A program made the translations under genes and the position numbers. A model generated the notes under the pieces. It ran no database searches. It had not been told where the DNA came from and saw only the letters and a list, made by a program, of their open reading frames with translations. A stretch of 64,000 nt of DNA from Candidatus Dojkabacteria bacterium (lineage in GTDB: Bacteria; Patescibacteria; Dojkabacteria; SC72): NCBI GenBank assembly GCA_023229785.1, contig JALNYV010000007.1, positions 1 to 64,000 of the forward strand. Direction: 5' to 3'. This document shows, piece by piece, positions 9,560 to 19,091 of this stretch (position 1 is the stretch's first letter; the number at the start of each line of letters is the position of its first letter).

Positions 9560-10255
9560 ATGGCTAAATTAATCCCAAAGATCGTGCAGTCCATAGAGGT
9601 AGAGGAATGAATAGAGGCTCGTTCATTATCTATATCTGTGGAGTACGAAGGTAAACAAGTCACACTAGAAACTATCAGAAAATGAGCCCTAAGTAAATTA
9701 GAATCTTACTGTATCAAAAGAGCAAGAGATTATCTCCAAGGAGGTGTAGTTCCTCCAGAGGTTCTAACTAATGAGTTTACTCTCGCTAGAATTGCATGGA
9801 GTATTGTAATGGATGCCCTAGATCATTCTAGTAAAGAGAACAATCCTGCCTTTGTTTGCTACATCGACAAAGCTAAAACTAGGCCAGAACCAACTGCGCC
9901 GGTTAATAGAACCGATGAGTTCTTGAAGAGGCAGTTTGCTGAATCCGTGCCAGACATTGAAGAAGATGAAGAAGAGGAAGCACCAGTAGTTAAGAAGGTT
10001 GTCAAAAAAAAGATTGAAACATGATTTGATGTTAATGTTCATAAGGAAGAGCATGGTTGACTCAAATTAGACGTGACTGAATACAAGCCAACTGGTATTG
10101 CTAGACAGGCCGGATATGGTAAATCAAAGACTGTCAAAAAAAAGACTGACAAGTTTGACGAGAACTGAATCAAGATTAGGCAATGAACTTTGGATGCTGG
10201 CGATGGATTCAATCCTAGAAAGCAACCAAGTATTACTGAATGAGTTGTAGAATAA
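9560..10255 (+). CDS. hypothetical protein with acidic/basic linker
   Basis: The product is 231 residues. N-terminal 110 residues look folded; a Glu/Asp run followed by Lys-rich VVKKVVKKK (about residues 135-155) separates it from a C-terminal domain that has repeated UGA-Gly. It starts 1 nt after the Cas4-like stop, so a common replication/recombination operon is likely. No family recognised. Confidence 0.6.
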
Positions 10256-10278
10256 TTTTTAATTTTTCATAAAAACAA

Positions 10279-10707
10279 ATGGCTGAAGAAAAAAAACAAA
10301 TGAAAGCACTCCTTACCAAACTAGAAAAACTCAATGATAGTTTCTCCGGTGAGGCTGAGTCTATGGTTAAAGGTGATGCTGTAGACATCAATAAGTTTCA
10401 GAAACTATCTGGTCAACTTATGCAATTTGATTCATACTACATGGCTCTTTATGGTCTACGGTTATTAGACAAAAGAGATTATGATAAGAAATACATCGAC
10501 ACGTTTTTGTCACAAAGACCGTTAGAGTCTTCTGATAAGAAAACGGAAATGAAAGTTGATGAAATGCTGTCTGCCGATAAAGCAGAGCTCGATGACATGA
10601 AACACTACCTTGATACGGTAGAGGTACTCTATAAGGACGCTGAAAGAATCCGGTCAACTATGAAGACCGTAATGTTTATGCAAAGTAAGATATCCCTAGT
10701 GGACTAA
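10279..10707 (+). CDS. hypothetical helical protein
   Basis: The product is 142 residues, no UGA codon, mostly helical with charged residues (LLTKLEKLNDSF, DDMKHYLDTVEVLYKDAERI). It sits between two operon partners with 20-nt gaps. Possibly a virion or scaffold-like protein or a recombination accessory; function unknown. Confidence 0.65.
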   Translation: MAEEKKQMKALLTKLEKLNDSFSGEAESMVKGDAVDINKFQKLSGQLMQFDSYYMALYGLRLLDKRDYDKKYIDTFLSQRPLESSDKKTEMKVDEMLSADKAELDDMKHYLDTVEVLYKDAERIRSTMKTVMFMQSKISLVD

Positions 10708-10729
10708 TTTTAAAATTTAATATTTATTA

Positions 10730-11197
10730 ATGACCGATCAAGAAAATAAGGAATGAACTATCGATGGTAAGATAGTAGAAGAGACTGAGGAATACGTAAT
10801 CATCGAGTACGAAAAAGATGGTGTTGTATTACCGCAGAAAATAACTAAACAATTAGCAATCCAACTCTTCCTGGAAAAGGAACAGTTTATTTACTGCGCC
10901 GAGAAGGAATATGAACAACTATTGGAAGACATCAAGAACTTCAATCCAGACACAGAAATCAAAGAACGTCCAGCAGACATACCGCTAGATGCTTACGATA
11001 AGCGGGAAGCTTTTAAGAAAAGACTTCAAGAGAAAAAATTGAGAATGGTAGAGATGGTACCTAACGCTAGAGAGTGGATTGATGTATTCAAGAAGCAAAG
11101 AGATGAACTCAAGGAGTTCCTTTCTGATAGTATGCCAAAATGGAATGAAGAACTAGACAAAGCACTTTTAGAATTTAAACCAGCAGAATGTCGTTAA
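10730..11197 (+). CDS. hypothetical helical protein
   Basis: The product is 155 residues. One UGA-Gly near residue 9, otherwise UGA-free. Long charged helices in the C-terminal half (KREAFKKRLQEKKLRMVEM). Its stop overlaps the following gene by 10 nt. Similar in character to the preceding gene. Function unknown. Confidence 0.6.
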
Positions 11198-11802
11198 GTC
11201 GGTTTGAGAAAATTCTTGCGTTTATCGCCCAACATTTAAAACTGATTATTATTTATAGGAAAACAAATCCCTATAATTTCTTCCGTTGGAGAATTTGAGT
11301 AGTAGAATCTACGCCATTTACAGATGCGTTAAAATATGTATGATCTATCTTTGGTTGGATATTCCGTCAAATTAAATCACTATTTGTGTTTATAATTCTG
11401 GGAATGGTAGGTTTATTCACGTTCATTGGGCTTCCCACCATGTGAAATATTATCGTGGATGTCACAGGAATAAAAAGAGTGAGGAAAGGTCAGTGAGAGC
11501 AGTATGAAGAAGAAATTTGAATGGTTTGGTCTAAATATCAACATAAATATTCTATCGAAGAAATGAAAGAAAGAATAAAAGATTTCTGAAAAAATTATGC
11601 AGTTATGATGTATTCTGATTTGGGCGAGAAATGAGCAAAAGAAAGAATGGAACAGATAGAGAGGGAAAGGCTTACCAGAGTATGAATAGATAAAGATTAT
11701 ATTGACGCAGCAATTAAAGAAATTGAACAGCTAGAGATCATTGAAAGTAAATGAGTACTTTATACAAAAATAGATGCTGTAGGCGACGTAATGAATAGTT
11801 AG
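11188..11802 (+). CDS. membrane protein with C-terminal coiled coil
   Basis: The product is 204 residues. A hydrophobic segment at about residues 62-88 (SLFVFIILGMVGLFTFIGLPT) follows a basic N-terminal part; the rest is charged and helical. UGA-Gly about nine times. Likely an inner-membrane protein with one or two spans. No family recognised. Confidence 0.6.
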
Positions 11803-11803
11803 T

Positions 11804-11812
11804 GCCTTAGGT
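11804..11812 (+). promoter_or_regulatory. GCCTTAGGT motif, putative late promoter
   Basis: GCCTTAGGT followed by AAGAATGATATTTAA, ending 31 nt before the next ATG. Same motif and spacing as in front of the minus-strand structural genes. Confidence 0.6.
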
Positions 11813-11843
11813 AAGAATGATATTTAATTGTTAATTTAAGTCT

Positions 11844-12119
11844 ATGCCTGCAAATGATACAGATCGAATGCGTCAATATATACGTAAATATATGAAAAAT
11901 ATGAAGAATAGACAGAAGAACCGCAAGCGCAAAGTTGATAGATACCAATATCAAAAGAAAAACTGAAAGATTCCTAAGTGAATGGAGCTTGATCACGAAG
12001 ATGGAGTAAATGGGAAAAGAAAGAGAGTTATCTCCAGAAAGTCCAATAGGAAACGCGGAGCGGCTCAAATGAATAAATCACTAAGAAGGAAATATAGTAA
12101 AAAATTAGCAAACTATTAA
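11844..12119 (+). CDS. small basic HNH-like protein
   Basis: The product is 91 residues, strongly basic. GKIPKGMELDHEDG followed by RKSNRKRGAAQ resembles small phage proteins in which LDHxDG is the remnant or minimal HNH core and SRKxNR closes the motif. It could be a nicking or packaging-associated HNH protein, or a DNA-binding virion protein, in keeping with the late-type motif in front. The catalytic His of the third HNH motif is not evident. Confidence 0.5.
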
Positions 12120-12262
12120 GGGTAGCTTTAAGACAAGATCTTCCCTGATTGTTGACGGGTGTGATGTCTGAGACAGTTAGGAATGCAGAGAGCCTGGGGT
12201 GGACAAACGCCATCACACGATCCCCACTAGAGAGCAGAAGTAAACCGTGAAGATCAGAAAAA
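12120..12262 (+). ncRNA. structured RNA of unknown class
   Basis: Non-coding. Nested complementary stretches: GATCTTC 12137-12143 with GAAGATC 12249-12255, and GTGTGATG 12159-12166 with CATCACAC 12211-12218, enclosing further short helices. A strong terminator follows at once, so a transcript of about 150 nt with a closed end is likely. It could be a small RNA, a packaging RNA or a 3' UTR element. Strand is inferred from the preceding plus-strand genes. No known class recognised. Confidence 0.45.
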
Positions 12263-12289
12263 GCTAGGTGTAAAAACCTAGCCTTTTTG
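12257..12289. terminator. bidirectional rho-independent terminator
   Basis: Stem GCTAGGT (12263-12269) / ACCTAGC (12276-12282), T5 on the plus side and T5 on the minus side. It separates the convergent plus-strand and minus-strand transcription units. Confidence 0.85.
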
Positions 12290-12299
12290 TTATTTGAAA

Positions 12300-13388
12300 T
12301 TATTGTACGTTTCCTATATAATCACATCCAAAACTAAATCACATATCCACTGAATCATTTCCATAGATGAAGAATTCTCCATCGATATCTGAATTACTTC
12401 TATTCTCGAAGTGGACTGAGGAAGCATTTCCTGCGTCTGTTACTGAGGTCGATACCCTAGTACAGAAGAATAATACATCATTTTCCTCTAATTGTACTAT
12501 ATCACTATCACAAATTGTCAATCTTTGTAGCCGGCCTCATAACGCGCACCCGGTTCATCCTGCTGGTGGTACATGTAAATTGTCTCCATTCTGTCCTATT
12601 ACTCCGCCGAATCTTGAACTAAGCGCTATTGTATTGCTACTTCCCCTACGGATCAACATCATCGCTCTTATAGCCGCTACTCATCTATTGACTTCTACGT
12701 TTCCTTGGAGGAATATTCTATATGGTCATGTCTTAGTAATTGTAATTGTCCCATCGGTAGTGTTAATCATACCAGGAGCGCTAGAATTCTCGAAGGAATC
12801 CTTTAATCAAGTTCATGATCCAGCATAGTCCGTATTTACAAACGTACCAGTTACTCATGGGCCGTAGTTACCAAATATGTATATCATATCAACTAAGTTT
12901 GATTGTGCTGGTATCGAAACCGTAGTGTCAAGAACTATCTTGGCGTAAGGTCTCGTGAATACGTTTGTCGCGTCTGTTGGGGATTTAAGTTGGATAATAA
13001 GGTGGTTGCTACCATCATTTGTAAGTTCTATCCCTTCTCCAGCTTGTAATACATTTTCAAGGTAGTCTCAATCTTCTCAAGCATCAACCGCAACCTTCTT
13101 ATCCTCTATAGATGTAGTAAGCCCAATCTTAATTTGGTCCCCATCTCTAGTGACGGTTACATCACTGCCAGGTTCTGCTATAAGAACAGTTTCTAGATAC
13201 CCTGGGGTTTCTCCCGGTCATGCGGCAACCATTTCATCGGTAGTATCGCAACATTGAAAACTTATCTCCATTTGCTGATCGCCTGGAGTACCTATAAGAT
13301 TAAGATCTACGTTTAAACCAGCGACAAGTTTGTCTTGGAGATTTCCAAGTGAGTCTGTCGGGGTTAGTGAAACTAATCAATCTGACAT
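12300..13388 (-). CDS. tail/receptor-binding protein with C1q/TNF-like domain
   Basis: The product is 362 residues. Gly-, Thr- and Asp-rich N-terminal half with repeated TVLIAE/NVLQAGEGI-type strands. The C-terminal ~150 residues (YRIFLQGNVEVNRGVAAIRAMMLIRRG, then DSDIVQLEENDVLFF) look like the jelly-roll C1q/TNF-like trimer domain common in phage fibres. UGA-Gly throughout; the last UGA adds 11 residues before TAA. It is the last gene of the leftward operon, ending near the bidirectional terminator. Confidence 0.6.
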
Positions 13389-13410
13389 GTGTTTGTATAA
13401 TAAATTAAAA

Positions 13411-13680
13411 TTATGCTATTAGTGGATTTCTTACTGCTTTTCAGTTCTTTATTGTGAAGGCTAGTTTGGACCTTCAGTACTGCTTTGACTTCCTATTGAA
13501 TTCTCTCTCATATTTTCATATCGAGCTCAGTTCCTTTCATTTATCAGAAAGTCTCTTCTGTCAAGATAGTAGATAGCCATATTTTTGGCATCTTTGATAA
13601 GCTATCTTTTCGGCAGAAGTCTTGTCAACTCATTTCTTTTGGAGTTGGTACTGGAATGATTGTAGAACGTTGAATGCCAT
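13411..13680 (-). CDS. small basic protein
   Basis: The product is 89 residues, basic, with many Lys/Gln/Tyr (KYGYLLSGQKRLSDKGKEL). Preceded by a GCCTTAGGT motif at the usual distance, so probably a late or virion protein. UGA-Gly several times. No family recognised. Confidence 0.55.
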
Positions 13681-13710
13681 AACGAAAAAAGGTTAGAAGT
13701 TATCATTCTA

Positions 13711-13719
13711 ACCTAAGGC
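13711..13719 (-). promoter_or_regulatory. GCCTTAGGT motif, putative late promoter
   Basis: On the minus strand GCCTTAGGT TAGAATGATAAC, with 30 nt to the start codon of the gene at 13411-13680. Confidence 0.6.
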
Positions 13720-13732
13720 ATTAGTAATAAAA

Positions 13733-14335
13733 CTATCTCTTCCATCCCATATTTCAAAGTTTTTTATCTAATGGTATTTTTCTAAATATCCTACTCCTAA
13801 TTGTATTCTCGCATATTCATAACAAATTAGACAATTCATGTATATCATAGTATTTTCAATTATATTCTATTTCTTTGCTAGAATAACTTTTATGATAATA
13901 TTTTTTATTATTTATAGCATCGTCAATACTTAATCATCTCTTTATTCTTCACATAAACATATCATATGATATGTTATTTTCTTTTGCTATTTTTATATAT
14001 TTTTCATTTTTAAATTTTCTATTAGAACTCTGTTGTGAAAGCGTAGCTCGTCTACAATTTCCTGGACAATAATTTCATTTTTTATCTGGAAATCTGTCAA
14101 GAGTTGTCTGTTTTTCTCAATACATATCTACATGCTTAATATAATCATCATACATATCATCTCTAAAATTTTCAAATTTTCTCCATTCATTACAAACCAA
14201 TATTCACTTTTCTCAATATATACTATAATTAGATGATTTCTTATTAAAGCATCTATCGATCATAGATTCTCGCTTATTGTAAAAACGAGTTTTAGACATT
14301 CAATGAGTTTTCTTAAATGGTTTTGTTTTAGACAT
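13733..14335 (-). CDS. homing-endonuclease-like protein (HNH/AP2 type)
   Basis: The product is 200 residues. Core: KRESMIDRCFNKKSSNYSIY, GILVCNEWRKFENFRDDM, YGEKQTTLDRFPDKKGNYCPGNCRRAT. This is the phage family whose consensus runs CNN...YYGGRGIxVCxEW...FENF..DMY...TIDRxDNxGNYxxxNCRWAT. Two paralogues lie at 35981-36574 and 60115-60969. Compared with them this copy has drifted (YGEKGI in place of YGGRGI), so activity is uncertain. Inserted between structural-type genes, typical of free-standing homing elements. Confidence 0.75.
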
Positions 14336-14498
14336 TATCGTTTCGTTTCTCTTTCATAAAAACGCGTTTATTACAGTTGCATGTCCTAATTTCCAATTCA
14401 TCACAAGCATCATAGAACTGAAGTAGTGCGGTATCGTAGTCTTTGGATAGTTTGTCTTTAATAAGTTCATAGGCTTTATCGAAATCTTGCGATAGCAT
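14328..14498 (-). CDS. small hypothetical protein
   Basis: The product is 56 residues starting MLSQDFDKAYELIKDKLSKD, with a CNCNK motif near the end. The frame is open upstream across the terminator hairpin for another 50 residues, but the ATG at 14496-14498 after the hairpin is the more natural start. It overlaps the next gene by 8 nt. No UGA codon. Confidence 0.5.
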   Translation of the reverse strand: MLSQDFDKAYELIKDKLSKDYDTALLQFYDACDELEIRTCNCNKRVFMKEKRNDNV

Positions 14499-14514
14499 GA
14501 TAAATTTTAAATAA

Positions 14515-14549
14515 TAAAAACCGTGGGATTTGCGGTCCCACGAGTTTTT
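14515..14549. terminator. terminator hairpin, both directions possible
   Basis: Stem CGTGGGA (14522-14528) / TCCCACG (14536-14542). On the minus strand it is followed by GTTTTTATT, on the plus strand by AGTTTTTT. It would end the short minus-strand transcript that starts at the promoter near 14744-14772. Confidence 0.65.
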
Positions 14550-14738
14550 TCTTCTCCAAGGTTTTTTCGTAGGGCTGGGATGGTTTAAACTCGCCTCATA
14601 CTGGTGCTCGGTCTTTTGCTTCATAGTATCAGTTGCCTTACCTTTACAAACCAACAAAGTAGAATACTATGGGAGATAGGAAAACCATTCATAAACCTGT
14701 ATCGCCTATTTAACGTGGGATGCGATAACGCCACGGCC
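14550..14738 (-). ncRNA. possible small RNA or leader
   Basis: About 190 nt between a class 1 promoter and a terminator on the minus strand, with no convincing gene. A CGTGG...CCACG hairpin lies near the 5' end. It could be a small RNA of about 200 nt or a leader controlling the gene at 14328-14498. An ORF open on the minus strand here runs into that gene and is the alternative. Confidence 0.35.
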
Positions 14739-14743
14739 TGTGT

Positions 14744-14772
14744 AATATAAGGATTTAATATATAAAAGTCAA
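14744..14772 (-). promoter_or_regulatory. sigma70-like promoter (class 1)
   Basis: On the minus strand TTGACT (plus 14767-14772), 17-bp spacer, TATATT (plus 14744-14749). It lies just downstream of the glycyl-radical gene's stop and points left. Extended -35 is AGATTTGACTTT. Confidence 0.7.
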
Positions 14773-14781
14773 ATCTGAGAA

Positions 14782-15033
14782 TTATGAGTACTGAGCTACG
14801 AAGTTGCGGTTATTTGCTCTCATCGATTCTATTCTTTCATCTTCTTCCATTCTCGCGATTGTGGCCATGGAAACAGACTCATCAAAATACTTCCTACTAT
14901 ACGCTTCTGATTTTTTTCAAATATTTGCTTGACTTATTGGGCGAAGATACCCCATTATACGTACAAATATCTGACAAGGTTGTCTTTTTACTTCCTCACC
15001 TTTAGCGTTAGTAAATTTGTCGTTTTCTCCCAT
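14782..15033 (-). CDS. stand-alone NrdD-like glycyl radical domain
   Basis: The product is 83 residues. Residues 20-50 read CQIFVRIMGYLRPISQANIGKK then SEAYSRKYF, matching the extreme C-terminus of class III anaerobic ribonucleotide reductase (R-V/I-x-G-Y...N-x-G-K-x-E...R), where the Gly (here about residue 28, a GGG codon) bears the radical. The rest of NrdD is absent, so this may be a separate or spare radical subunit, as GrcA is for pyruvate formate-lyase, or the last piece of a split NrdD. Thioredoxin is encoded 7 nt upstream, fitting a nucleotide-reduction role. Confidence 0.65.
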
Positions 15034-15040
15034 GGGTATG

Positions 15041-15325
15041 TTATTTAAGAATAAAAGATTTTATGTGATCAGATAAAAAATCTTTGGGGCGTACACCGAA
15101 GATCTCTTTCAATATTTCTCAATCCTTAATAAGGAATATAGTTGGTAGGTTGGTTACCCCATATTTTGTCGCTAGTTCCATATGTTCTTCCACGTTGAGC
15201 TTATAGAATCTAACCTGTGAAAACTCTTGCTCAAGTTCTTCAATTATCGGTTTTAACATCTTACATGGAGAACACCAAGGTGCTCGGAAGTCTAAAAATA
15301 CAGGTCAAGTGCTGGTAATATCCAT
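15041..15325 (-). CDS. trxA: thioredoxin
   Basis: The product is 94 residues. Classic FRAPWCSPCKMLKPI active site (WCxPC), then VEEHMELATKYGVTNLPTIFLIKDG with the cis-proline (TNLPT). The Gly of KDG is UGA, as expected for code 25. Reduces disulfides, likely serving ribonucleotide reduction together with the neighbouring glycyl radical protein. Confidence 0.93.
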
Positions 15326-15395
15326 TGTAAAAATTAGGTAATAAAAAAATATATAACTTCAAGATTTATATATTAATTTATGGCACAATTGCCAA

Positions 15396-16889
15396 CTACT
15401 TTCTGAGCCTCTTTAGTGTTATGTCAGGAGTTCAGTATTGGTTTTTTGTTATTGTTATGTAACCTGGTTCGCTATATAAGCTCAATCTTTTATCATATTC
15501 CCCCTCTCAACACAGCGCGGGTAATCAAATTATAGTAGCATCTTTTGTCTCATTTATGCGTATATTGTGTTTATCGCCATATAAACAAAGATTATATTTG
15601 TTCTTTTTTCAATATTTCCATAATATATCTTCTGGTTTAGTTTGTGCTAATTTAGCCCAATTATCGTCGCCATGGTTCACTATCACATTGAAATCTCACA
15701 AGTCTATACTGCTAGTCTTATCCATCAGCACAGTCATATCTACATCTAGATTTCATAAACCTCTTTTTATCATTTCATAGATAACTAGCGCTCATGTTCT
15801 GGCTTGGTCTTGTTCGTGATTCACACCTACTCTATCGTGATTTCCACCAGTGCATATGAAGTGAATCTGTTTTCCAGACCTATATAGTTCTACTAGCATT
15901 GACTCCATAGAATTTACTATCAACATCATGAGATCAAATCCAAATGGTCAATCCATTCCTTCGATTTGTCCCGGATGCATACCTCATTCTACTAAGGTTT
16001 CTGCCAAATCTCACAAGAATAATAATTTTACATTCTTTTCTGGTCTAGCAAGAACTTGCTGTGTCATTTCATATAATCTAGCAATTACACCATCGGTTCC
16101 TTTCTTGCCAAAATGTAAGTCAGAGAACCCTATTAAGACCGTGTCATTATTCTTAATGGCGACAGGTTTGAATCACTTTGGCACTTCTATCGGTTCGTGT
16201 TTAGTTATGACCTTCTCTATATCCTGGAGTAACTGATCAACGCTGTTTGCATAGTTAGATAATCTCTTAAACTCAAACTCTTTTTTATACTTCACTTTAT
16301 TTTGGAATATTTTAACATATTTGTCGTTTTGGGTTTCATTCACACTATCCTCGATAAGTTCTTCCAATTGCTCCGGGGCGGTGTGCTCCAAAGTATATGG
16401 ACTAACAACATGAGAATCTTTATAGAGTCTCAACCTATTCTTGATCATATAGAACAGTTCTGGCTTCAGTTTATACTTCTGGATTATTTCTTCTCAGGTA
16501 AGATTTGATCAGTGCTTAGAGAAGTCTTTGAATATGTTGTCGACTATCTCAATCTTGATTCTGTATTTCTTTTTAACATCACTACCGTAGTCGTCTTCTT
16601 CTTTCCTAATGAACACATAATATCCATCGGAAATGTCGTACTTTTGCATAGTGTTTATACTCTTGTTTAATTCCTCAATTCAATCTATAGTGATTGGATC
16701 TATTTGGATGTTTGTTTCTGCTTTCTCTATTCATTGTTTAATATCGTGGATTATTCATTTCACAGCGTACTTATCATATTTAGTAGTTCAGTACCAGTGA
16801 TTTAAGCGCTCAGCAATGTATCAACTTCACTTCCTTTGTGTTAGGTACATGTAATTTACCTTGTCGATAATTTCTTGAGAATGTTTCAT
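15396..16889 (-). CDS. calcineurin-like phosphoesterase with N-terminal extension
   Basis: The product is 497 residues. Residues ~1-225 are helical and possibly DNA-binding (EELNKSINTMQKY, WYGTTKYDKYA). From about 235 the metallophosphoesterase core appears: LIGFSDLHFGKKGTD, LLFLGDLAETL, CTGGNHDRVG, IVNHGDDNW, LYGDKHNIRI. Similar phage proteins are annotated as DNA repair-type exonucleases or phosphoesterases. About 20 UGA-Gly codons; the last 12 residues lie beyond a UGA. Confidence 0.8.
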
Positions 16890-16909
16890 ATTTTTGTTTT
16901 AAAGGATAA

Positions 16910-16938
16910 ATACTTCCTATTAAAACAATTCCTGTCAA
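16910..16938 (-). promoter_or_regulatory. possible promoter
   Basis: TTGACA (plus 16933-16938) with, at 17 bp, only AAGTAT as -10; a TATTTA lies slightly farther. About 20 nt before the phosphoesterase start. Weak by comparison with the class 1 promoters. Confidence 0.35.
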
Positions 16939-16990
16939 AAATCAAGTTGAAAGCCTAATTATGTACTTTACTTGTATTGTTTATGTATGA

Positions 16991-17485
16991 TTATATATTC
17001 TCAAAATTAGCTTTTTTATAGTCGAAGAACTTTGGATATTTACTGATCCAGAATGAATCAGCGATATCTGACTTTCTTCCTGGAGCTATATCCTTGTGTC
17101 TTATGATGTTTGTATATGGTATTTTGTATGCTTTCATAAGGTGTTTAATGAGTTCGTTTGTTGCTAGAAATTGTTTCTCAGTAAACTTTCATTTAGCGTC
17201 TGGGCCAACTACTTCAATTCAAATTGAATATTGGTTCATGTATTTCTTTCCTTCTCGAGCAGACTCTCATGCGTGCCGCAAAATATCTGTAGGATCACCA
17301 ATCTTTCACATTTCTCAGTTTGGTCATATTACGAAATGGCAAGAAACATCTCAAGTGTTACCTGAAAGGTATCTGACATTTCATGTATACGTTCACCCTC
17401 AAGTGTGGTGCAGAACTATATAATCGCAGGAATTTTTTCCTTTTGATTTTTTAGTTGTTGTTACTTTGTCGTTGAAGGTGATCAT
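16991..17485 (-). CDS. N-acetylmuramoyl-L-alanine amidase (endolysin)
   Basis: The product is 164 residues, single Amidase_2 domain. YIVLHHTGG (His26/27), VSCHFVIGPNG (His50), LRHAGES (His71), SIGIEVVGP (Glu91) and IIRHKDIAPGRKSD (late zinc His) are in order. Cleaves the peptide side chain from glycan in peptidoglycan. No separate wall-binding domain. Neighbouring holin-like genes complete a lysis cassette. Confidence 0.92.
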
Positions 17486-17664
17486 TTTGCTTGTAGTCAA
17501 GAATCTAAAAATCTAACGTGTTGGTATTTATCTGTACATTTATCTAACTTCATACATTTAAGACAGAAATGGATAAGTTCCTTTGCATCAGTTATTATTG
17601 CGTCGTGTCAAAACATGAAGTTATATCACTCTGCTGTTGATTTTTCTAGTTCACATCCTTTCAT
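17461..17664 (-). CDS. small cysteine-containing protein
   Basis: The product is 67 residues. HFCLKCMKLDKC suggests a metal-binding cluster. UGA (plus 17482-17484) sits in an ATGA overlap with the amidase start; reading it as Gly adds eight residues before TAA. No family recognised. Confidence 0.5.
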
Positions 17665-17666
17665 TC

Positions 17667-17930
17667 TTATTCTTGGAAAAGTAAATCTTGTGCTTCTTTA
17701 TATTTTCAATGTTTTAGTAGGTCTACTAGTTGTTTACATGTATCGTGTTTAGAACATTCAGTAGAACATTCTTTATCGATTACTGCCTTGTCCATAAACA
17801 TACCATCTTCGGCCATCAGGGTGTCGTCTCATAGAATAGTGACCATACATTCTTTCCTTTTGGAGATACCATAAGGATTATATCATCTTAGTTGTCAATC
17901 TCAATGGTCCATAATCTCCTGTTTAGCCAT
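17667..17930 (-). CDS. small cysteine-containing protein
   Basis: The product is 87 residues with CSTECSKHDTCKQL, reminiscent of the Cys spacing in its two neighbours (17461-17664 and 17923-18138), suggesting three related small metal-binding proteins in tandem. UGA-Gly several times. Function unknown. Confidence 0.5.
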
Positions 17931-18138
17931 TCTTGTCTTTGATCAGCGTAGTAAAGATTTCTTTCGTAGTGCAGTCTTTTTGCTTATCGCATAAATTACA
18001 TATACTCTCCAATATTTCTTGATCCATTACTCTAACGATCTTCTTCATTTCTAGAACAATATTCAAATTCTTCCGTCCTCTAAGATTAGGACAGATTACG
18101 TTGTTGTCGGCGTAGGCGTTATCGATGGAACCAGTCAT
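17923..18138 (-). CDS. small cysteine-containing protein
   Basis: The product is 71 residues, no UGA. ICNLCDKQKDCTTKEIF is similar to the Cys patterns of the next two genes. Overlaps its right neighbour's code-25 C-terminus at an ATGA junction. Function unknown. Confidence 0.55.
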   Translation of the reverse strand: MTGSIDNAYADNNVICPNLRGRKNLNIVLEMKKIVRVMDQEILESICNLCDKQKDCTTKEIFTTLIKDKNG

Positions 18139-18362
18139 AGTGATTTGTCTATATTAAAATTCTTGTTAAGTTTGTTGTATGCCAGCCATAGTCATTGGCT
18201 AGTCGCAAATGCGGTGGTTAGGAATTTGATAAGGTTTGTAGCCATATCGGGGTTGTGAAATTCTATTGCCGTATATACTAATCAAATGACTAGTAAAAGT
18301 CAAGCAATAAGATAAGTAGTAGGTATGCCCCACTTTTTACTTACTTGCGTCAGTAGGAACAT
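18096..18362 (-). CDS. small membrane protein, lysis cassette
   Basis: The product is 88 residues. One clear membrane segment (YLIAGLLLVIGLVYTAI) and a second weaker one (ATSQGLWLAYN). The UGA at plus 18135-18137 overlaps the next start codon (ATGA); in code 25 12 more residues of Thr/Pro-rich sequence follow. Its position between holin and amidase suggests an accessory holin or antiholin. Confidence 0.5.
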
Positions 18363-18837
18363 CGCTGCTCATAGGAGTACTTCAACCATTTGTATCTTTT
18401 TTAGGATCTAAATCTTCTGTTAATCAAGCTTTATTTAAAAAGAAATTATTTACTCTACTCTCAGATTTTCTAATAAATTCATATATTTTAGGGGAAATTC
18501 AAATTCACAAGATTGGGGCGTGTTTAAGGAAACTATGTATCATATCAAGAACAATAGTAGCATAGAAAAAATTAAAAGCAAAAGACGTTTCAAATGCATG
18601 ATCAAGCGCAACTCATAAAAATAACAAAATGTAATATCAAACTAACTTCACCGCTCCAAGAAAAAACTTCTTGAAAGTGAATCCTTCCTTGATTATTCCT
18701 GCTAATGTTCAAATTATCATGGTGACTAACCGTCCCATGAATATAAGTTGGAGAGTAAGAACTCTATCGCAACACGTTAATTCAGCAAATACAGCAAAAC
18801 AAGCTCATAATATAGCCTTATGCCATCGTGAGTTCAT
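18337..18837 (-). CDS. phage holin (phi29/holin_4 type, putative)
   Basis: The product is 166 residues with three to four hydrophobic stretches: residues ~8-22, 30-55 (LQLIFMGRLVTMIIGTLAGII), 68-85 (GAVKLVGYYILLFLGVAL) and 95-115, followed by a charged cytoplasmic tail. This layout resembles the phage holin family 4 type. A small membrane gene and an amidase follow. It would form the pore that lets the amidase out. Confidence 0.65.
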
Positions 18838-18881
18838 AATGGTATTCCTTATGTAATATCGAAGAGTCTCTCCGGTAAGCA

Positions 18882-19067
18882 TTATAATGCGTTGATAGCA
18901 TCTAAATCTCCTTGAAGTGATGCAATTTTACCTACAAGATCTGTTTTAACTACACGTCTTACATTCTCTCACATCACGCGGTCTACGCCATTGATGTCTT
19001 TTTCTACGTCGGGAGTTACGAATTCAAATACGTTTGTGTCTTGTGTTGCTCTACATGTTTCTGCCAT
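18882..19067 (-). CDS. small hypothetical protein
   Basis: The product is 61 residues, one UGA. Composition (TQDTNVFEFVTPDVEKDIN, then KIASLQGDLDAIN) suggests a short trimeric coiled-coil or tail-associated protein. Located between tail genes and the holin. Confidence 0.5.
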
Positions 19068-19091
19068 GATTTATGGTAATAAGATATAAAA

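Noticed and set aside
12367..12828. 153-residue plus-strand ORF
   Set aside because: Antisense to the C1q-like tail gene, which has clear fold-like sequence.
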